DNA of 10,134 nucleotides from JBCDBH01 sp039184055 (GTDB lineage Bacteria; Acidobacteriota; Thermoanaerobaculia; Multivoradales; J023). The notes below the pieces were generated by a model. The model saw nothing but the letters and a program-made list of their open reading frames with translations. It was not told the DNA's origin and searched no databases. The DNA is taken from contig JBCDBH010000213.1 of the NCBI GenBank assembly GCA_039184055.1, positions 1 through 10,134 of the forward strand, given 5' to 3'. Every line of letters starts with the position of its first letter. Position 1 is the stretch's first letter. The translations under genes were made by a program, and so were the position numbers. This document shows, piece after piece, positions 5,780 to 10,134 of this stretch.

Positions 5780-7834
5780 ATGAGTCGGCGTCGCGAAGCG
5801 TTGGTGGTCGTGCTCCTCTTGCTCGTGCACGCGGCGTTGGCGATCACGAGTCTGAGCGTCAAGTCAGCCACCTTCGACGAGCCGGCGCATATCGCCGGCG
5901 GATTGTTGTTTTGGGAACGTGGCGATTTCCGTCAATTCGCCGCGTCGGGCATGCTGCCCCAGCGGTTGATGGCCATGCCACTGCTCGGGCTCGATATCGC
6001 CATTCCGCCCGCTGACGATCCGGCGTGGGAACGGGGCGGTCTGTGGACGATGACCGCGCGGATCACCCACAATCCCGACAATCCGTACGACGCGATGCTG
6101 ATTCGGGCCCGCCTGACCACGGTGCTGATGAGCCTGTGCTTCGCTGTGGGTGTGTTCGCCCTCGCCAGACGGCTCGGCGGCCAAAGCGCTGGTCTCGTTG
6201 CGCTCTTTCTCTACGCCTTTTCGCCCACCGTGCTCGCGCATGCGCGACTCGCCACCTCCGATCTGCTCGCCGCCGGGTGCTTGTTCTTGGTAGTCGGTGC
6301 GACGTGGCATCTGTGTCATCGCATCACCCTCGGCCGGATCGCCCTCGTGGGTGTGGCGATCGGCGCGGTGCTCACCGCCAAGATGTCGGGGCTCTTGGCG
6401 CTGCCGATGCTCGCCATCCTGGTCGGGATACGCCTGCTACGAGCCGTGGATCTACCGGTGGCGCTGCCACGCATCAGGCGACGACTACGCGGCCCCGCGA
6501 GTCGAGCGCTCGGGCTGAGCCTGGCGTTCGCGGCCGCGGGCGTGATCGCCTGGCTGGCGATCTACGCTCTCTACGACTTTCGTTTTTCGGCCCGCCCCGG
6601 GATCAGCGGAGGCTTTGCGCCGACCTGGGACGAGATGCTCGGCGAGCCCGCCGAGCGGCCCATGACCTACCAGATCGTCGGCATGGCGCGTGACGCGCGG
6701 CTGCTTCCCGAAGCCTATTTGTGGGGTCTGCTTTACACCCTCGATACCGCCGGCACCCGTAACGCCTTTCTCGACGGCAAGTCGAGCATGACTGGCTGGC
6801 GAAGCTTCTTTCCCAAGACGGTGCTCTACAAAACCCCGCTCCCGCTGATGGGCTTGGTGCTGCTCGCGCTGCTCGCCTGGCCACTCGGATCCAACCGCTG
6901 GCGATGGCGCGTCATGCCGTGGGTGGTGCTGCTCGGGGTGTATTGGAGCTCGGTGTTGCTGAGCCAGCTCAACATCGGTCACCGGCATATCCTGGTGACC
7001 TATCCGGTGCTCTTCTTGATCGCGGCGGGCATCGGCCGGTGGTTCGACGGCGCTAAGACACCCGCTCGCCCAGGAATGCCACCTACACGGACGCTCAAGG
7101 TGGCCTCCATCAGTCTGCTGGCGCTATTTGCCAGCGAGTCGTTCCGGGTGGCGCCGCACTATCTGGCGTATTTCAATCAGCTGGTCGGCGGGCCGTCTCA
7201 CGGCTGGCGTCATCTGGTCGATAGCTCGCTCGATTGGGGGCAGGACGTACCGGCGCTCGAAGCGCACATCGCCGCCGTGCACGAGGAGCGTCCCGGCTAT
7301 CCGGTGCATGTCGCCTACTTTGGAACCGAGCCGCTGCATCGCTATCGGCTGCCGGTGAGCTGGGCCTACACCTTCATGCGCACCCGCCCGCCGATGCAGC
7401 TGCCGCCACGCTTGCGACCCGGGCGCTACGCCGTGAGCGTCACGCTTCTGCAGTCGCTCTATTTGGGGCAGCGGCTGCTCGGCCCGTGGGATGACGACGA
7501 CGAAGCGAACTATCGCCAGCTACGCGACGTGATGGAGCCGGTGTACCGGGCGACCGACACGGCGACCTATCGTGAGGCGTTGGCGACGCGTCCGATCGAG
7601 CAGTGGGAGCCGATCTTCGCGGAATGGGAACGGCATCGGATGGCCAAGCTCGCCCACTATCTGCGCCGCACCGAGCCGATCACGCAGCTCGGCTGGTCGA
7701 TCAACGTTTACGAGCTTTCTTCGACCGAGCTGGCCGAGGCGCTCGGTACATCGGCCCCGTCCGATTCGGACGCGGATTCGGTGCCCTCGTCGACCGGTGC
7801 CGATGGCAACGCGGCGGGCGCGGGCGGTTCGTAG
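5780..7834 (+). CDS. Polytopic GT39/PMT-like glycosyltransferase (GT-C fold)
   Basis: This 684-residue integral membrane protein resembles lipid-carrier-dependent glycosyltransferases of the GT39/PMT type, which move a sugar from a polyprenyl carrier to an outer acceptor. Roughly ten hydrophobic segments are visible (for example 7-23, 113-130, 137-153, 160-178, 186-220, 245-265, 353-369, 378-394, 402-418, 439-452). FDEPAHIAGG (32-41) after the first helix matches the acidic catalytic motif of the first external loop in GT-C enzymes. LDWGQDVPAL (484-493) is a recurrent block in bacterial members and opens a soluble C-terminal domain that reaches about 650. The last 40 residues are Ser/Asp/Ala/Gly-rich and look like an added tail. 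AAGGAGA precedes the ATG. Donor and acceptor unknown; the gene overlaps clpA tail to tail. Confidence 0.85.
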   Translation: MSRRREALVVVLLLLVHAALAITSLSVKSATFDEPAHIAGGLLFWERGDFRQFAASGMLPQRLMAMPLLGLDIAIPPADDPAWERGGLWTMTARITHNPDNPYDAMLIRARLTTVLMSLCFAVGVFALARRLGGQSAGLVALFLYAFSPTVLAHARLATSDLLAAGCLFLVVGATWHLCHRITLGRIALVGVAIGAVLTAKMSGLLALPMLAILVGIRLLRAVDLPVALPRIRRRLRGPASRALGLSLAFAAAGVIAWLAIYALYDFRFSARPGISGGFAPTWDEMLGEPAERPMTYQIVGMARDARLLPEAYLWGLLYTLDTAGTRNAFLDGKSSMTGWRSFFPKTVLYKTPLPLMGLVLLALLAWPLGSNRWRWRVMPWVVLLGVYWSSVLLSQLNIGHRHILVTYPVLFLIAAGIGRWFDGAKTPARPGMPPTRTLKVASISLLALFASESFRVAPHYLAYFNQLVGGPSHGWRHLVDSSLDWGQDVPALEAHIAAVHEERPGYPVHVAYFGTEPLHRYRLPVSWAYTFMRTRPPMQLPPRLRPGRYAVSVTLLQSLYLGQRLLGPWDDDDEANYRQLRDVMEPVYRATDTATYREALATRPIEQWEPIFAEWERHRMAKLAHYLRRTEPITQLGWSINVYELSSTELAEALGTSAPSDSDADSVPSSTGADGNAAGAGGS
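7708..7834. other. 127-bp convergent coding overlap of the glycosyltransferase and clpA
   Basis: The glycosyltransferase stops at TAG 7832-7834 and clpA at TAA 7710-7708, so each reads 127 bp into the other. The last 42 or so codons of each gene lie here. The conserved parts end at the overlap edges: ClpA after DVALVY, the glycosyltransferase after INVYEL. Third codon positions of the two frames face each other, so a wobble change can be silent in both. A CGTCCG/CGGACG hairpin with an ATT loop (7758-7772) sits inside, but no T-run, so no obvious bidirectional terminator separates the genes. Confidence 0.85.
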
Positions 7835-10065
7835 ACCAGCGCCACGTCGCCGTCCCGCGCATCGACCAGCACCGCGCCACCGTCGACCAGTTCACCAAAG
7901 AGCAGCTCGTCGGTGAGCGGTCGTTTGATCTTCTCGTCGATCACCCGGGCGAGCGGCCGCGCGCCAAAGGCCGGATCGTAGCCTTCCTGGGCGAAGTACT
8001 CACGCGCCGCCTTGGTGAGCCGAATCCGCACGTTCTTCTCTGCCAGCTGGACATCGAGCTCGGCGACGAATTTCTCGACGATGGCGATCATGGTCTCCGG
8101 GCTGAGAGCCTGGAACGGCAAGCGCGCGTCGAGCCGGTTGCGGAACTCGGGCGTGAACAAACGCTCGTAGGCTTTTTCGTCCTCGCCACGCTGAACGTTC
8201 GTATCGTCGCCAAAGCCGAGACCACGCCGCGCCATTTCGCGCGCGCCGGCGTTCGAGGTCATCAGCAAGATGACGTGGCGGAAGTCGGCCTTCTTGCCAT
8301 TGGCGTCGGTGAGCGTGCCGTGATCCATCACCTGGAGCAGGATGTTGAAGACCTCGGGATGGGCTTTTTCGATCTCGTCGAGGAGCACCACGGCATGAGG
8401 CGTTTTCGAGACCGCTTCGGTGAGCAAGCCACCACGATCGAAACCGACGTAACCAGGGGGCGCGCCGACCAATCTCGCCACCGAATGCTGCTCCATGTAC
8501 TCGCTCATGTCGAAACGGAGCAATTCGACACCCAGGATCCGCGCCAGCTGACGGGCCACCTCGGTTTTACCGACGCCGGTCGGACCGGTGAGCAGGAAGG
8601 ATCCCATCGGCTGATCGCCACTGCGCAAACCGGCGCGCGCAACTTTGATCGCCGCCACCAGGCGCTCGATCGCCACGTCCTGACCGAAGACCACCTCTTT
8701 GAGCTCGCCCTCGAGCCGGCGTAGGCGTTCCCGATCGTCACCCTCGACCTGACGCACGGGAATCTGCGCCATGGTCGCCAGGACCTTTTCGACCTCGTCG
8801 ACCGAGACGTGCTCACCCTCGGCGAGCGCCACCGCCGCGCCCGCCTCGTCCATCAAGTCGATGGCCTTGTCGGGTAGGCGACGATCCCGCAGATGTCGGG
8901 CGGCGAGTTGAGCAGCGGCCTCGAGTGCCTCGTCTTGATACGGCACCTGATGATGCTCTTCGTACCGGCTGCGGAGACCGCGCAAGATGTCGATGGTCTC
9001 GGCGAGCGACGGCTCACCGACCTCGACCTTCTGAAAACGACGCGCCAGCGCCTGATCCCGCTCGAAGGTCTGGCGGTATTCCTCCCAGGTGGTCGCACCG
9101 ATACACCGCAGCTGGCCACTCTGGAGCGCCGGCTTGAGCAGGTTCGACGCGTCCATGGTGCCGCGACCGGCGGCCCCGGCCCCGATCAGGGTGTGGATTT
9201 CGTCGATAAAGAGGATCGGCCGATCCTGCTCCCCAAGGGCGGCGATCACCGCCTTGAGACGGTTCTCGAAGTCACCCCGATAACGCGTTCCAGCGAGCAA
9301 GGCGCCGAGGTCGAGACGAAAGATCTGCACGTCCCGAAAGATCTTGGGAACGTCCCCTTCGACGATCTTGAGCGCCAGACCTTCGACGAGCGCGGTCTTG
9401 CCGACGCCCGGATCGCCGACATAGATCGGGTTGTTCTTGCGACGACGTCGCAGAATGTGCAGCGTGCGATGGATCTCACGCTCGCGACCGATCAGCGGAT
9501 CGATGGCACCATCGCGCGCCAGAGCGGTGAGCTCTTGGGTAAAGGAACCGAGCGCGTCGTCGGTTTGCACCGGTTCGTCGTCTTCTTCTTCACCGTCGCT
9601 ACCTACGCGGCGCGACCCGGGAAAGGTCGGCTGCAGCTTCGAGACACCGTGAGCGAGAAAGCTGACGATGTCGAGCCGGGTCACGCCCTCGAGCTCGAGC
9701 AGATGCACCGCCCAACAATCCGGCTCGGCGAAGAGCGCGACCAGAAGATCATTGCCGGTGATGACGTCCTTGCCCGCCCCTTCGACATGCTCGCTGGCCC
9801 GCGCGATCACCCGACGAAACGCCATGCTGGGGCGTGGCTCGAGCAATTGATCGCGATCGGCGTCGAGCTCGTCGCGCAGGTAGGTCTCGAGACGCCCTTT
9901 GAGCCGATCGAGATCGGCCCCGGCGTTCTGCAGCGCCGACGCGGTTTCTTCGTCGAGCAACAGGGCGTAGAGCAGATGCTCGAGGCCCGCGTACTCGTGA
10001 CCGCGACGCCCGGCTTCGTTGATCGCCACGGTCAGACAAATCTGGAGATCCTCACTCAACTTCAT
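7708..10065 (-). CDS. clpA: ATP-dependent Clp protease ATP-binding subunit ClpA
   Basis: ClpA is the hexameric AAA+ unfoldase that feeds substrates into ClpP; with ClpS it degrades N-degron proteins. The 785-residue product has the Clp N-domain (1 to about 145), an acidic linker (about 155-171), then two AAA+ modules: Walker A GDPGVGKT (217-224) with Walker B ILFIDE (284-289), and Walker A GPTGVGKT (494-501) with Walker B VVLLDE (559-564). TSNAG (603-607) is sensor 1, FRNRLD (641-646) the arginine-finger region and GARPLAR (701-707) sensor 2. LGF (616-618) is the ClpP-docking loop. No long ClpB-type coiled-coil middle domain is present, which favours ClpA. An added tail of about 40 residues, rich in Ser, Ala and Glu, follows the normal family end. 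AGGGA overlaps the clpS stop and lies six bases before ATG. Confidence 0.97.
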   Translation of the reverse strand: MKLSEDLQICLTVAINEAGRRGHEYAGLEHLLYALLLDEETASALQNAGADLDRLKGRLETYLRDELDADRDQLLEPRPSMAFRRVIARASEHVEGAGKDVITGNDLLVALFAEPDCWAVHLLELEGVTRLDIVSFLAHGVSKLQPTFPGSRRVGSDGEEEDDEPVQTDDALGSFTQELTALARDGAIDPLIGREREIHRTLHILRRRRKNNPIYVGDPGVGKTALVEGLALKIVEGDVPKIFRDVQIFRLDLGALLAGTRYRGDFENRLKAVIAALGEQDRPILFIDEIHTLIGAGAAGRGTMDASNLLKPALQSGQLRCIGATTWEEYRQTFERDQALARRFQKVEVGEPSLAETIDILRGLRSRYEEHHQVPYQDEALEAAAQLAARHLRDRRLPDKAIDLMDEAGAAVALAEGEHVSVDEVEKVLATMAQIPVRQVEGDDRERLRRLEGELKEVVFGQDVAIERLVAAIKVARAGLRSGDQPMGSFLLTGPTGVGKTEVARQLARILGVELLRFDMSEYMEQHSVARLVGAPPGYVGFDRGGLLTEAVSKTPHAVVLLDEIEKAHPEVFNILLQVMDHGTLTDANGKKADFRHVILLMTSNAGAREMARRGLGFGDDTNVQRGEDEKAYERLFTPEFRNRLDARLPFQALSPETMIAIVEKFVAELDVQLAEKNVRIRLTKAAREYFAQEGYDPAFGARPLARVIDEKIKRPLTDELLFGELVDGGAVLVDARDGDVALVYEPPAPAALPSAPVDEGTESASESDGADVPSASASSVEESS

Positions 10066-10074
10066 TCTGTGTCC

Positions 10075-10134
10075 CTACTCGGCTTCGGCGGTGATCAAGA
10101 GCGGCATCCCCTCGGCGCGCGCCTCGGCGGTCAC
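10075..10134 (-). CDS. clpS: ClpS adaptor, C-terminal end only
   Basis: The last 19 codons and a TAG stop are in the window, giving VTAEARAEGMPLLITAEAE. The pattern of a helix with Glu/Ala followed by PLL-T-E is how ClpS proteins end. ClpS binds N-terminal destabilising residues of substrates and docks on the ClpA N-domain. The position directly upstream of clpA, with only nine bases between stop and start, matches the classic clpS-clpA pair and suggests coupled translation. The substrate-binding part lies outside the window, so identity rests on the tail and on context. Confidence 0.85.
   Translation of the reverse strand: MTAEARAEGMPLLITAEAE

Noticed and set aside
7603..8724. 373-codon plus-strand frame opposite the clpA 3' half
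   Set aside because: Antisense shadow; clpA motifs are continuous and conserved on the other strand.
1..10134. CRISPR array, tRNA, rRNA, transposon or toxin-antitoxin system
   Set aside because: No regularly spaced repeats, cloverleaf, transposase motif or small paired genes seen; the only long repeat is the inverted arm at 1-332.

Overview
The window is GC-rich bacterial DNA. It is densely coded, with two blocks of minus-strand genes flanking one block of plus-strand genes. Codon use is uniform, and I see no insertion sequence, phage gene, CRISPR array, tRNA or rRNA. The E2/E3 sequence style (MPQMGESIAEG, GGTCLHRGCIPTK), the DUF2090 and DUF4397 genes, the GT39-like membrane protein and a clpS-clpA pair would fit a non-proteobacterial, high-GC lineage such as Acidobacteriota. 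That placement is inference from remembered family style and is weak.

Left block (minus strand, 3642 down to 1). This looks like a four-gene operon read right to left: a DUF2090/IolC-C-type aldolase-fold protein (TTG start, strong Shine-Dalgarno), a metallo-beta-lactamase-fold hydrolase (4-bp ATGA overlap), dihydrolipoamide dehydrogenase (E3, GTG start), and the N-terminus of a 2-oxoacid dehydrogenase E2 subunit (lipoyl domain). The E2 gene is broken. Bases 1-109 are an exact reverse complement of 224-332, so the same lipoyl-domain DNA occurs in both orientations around a 114-bp loop. Joining the start of the minus-strand gene to plus-strand 1-223 restores a normal lipoyl domain. This points to a fold-back (chimeric or assembly) junction rather than two genes.

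Middle block (plus strand, 3957-7834). A roughly 310-bp divergent intergenic region precedes a secreted DUF4397-type protein, which ends at a clear hairpin terminator (4733-4760). Next come two hotdog-fold acyl-CoA thioesterases of different subfamilies (PaaI-like, with no obvious Shine-Dalgarno and an in-frame stop directly before its GTG; then 4-hydroxybenzoyl-CoA thioesterase/YbgC-like). A 684-residue polytopic GT39-like glycosyltransferase follows.

Right block (minus strand, 10134 down to 7708). The end of clpS is followed after 9 bp by a complete clpA with both AAA+ modules and an LGF ClpP-docking loop. Together with ClpP elsewhere, these would form the N-degron/ClpAP protease. clpA and the glycosyltransferase converge and overlap by 127 bp. 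Both proteins carry non-conserved Ser/Ala/Asp-rich tails encoded on opposite strands of that segment.

Overall this is mostly housekeeping DNA, and I found no convincing new defence or mobile system. The items most worth a second look are the inverted E2 junction, the antisense-coded double tail, and the aldolase/hydrolase pair attached to the E3-E2 genes.
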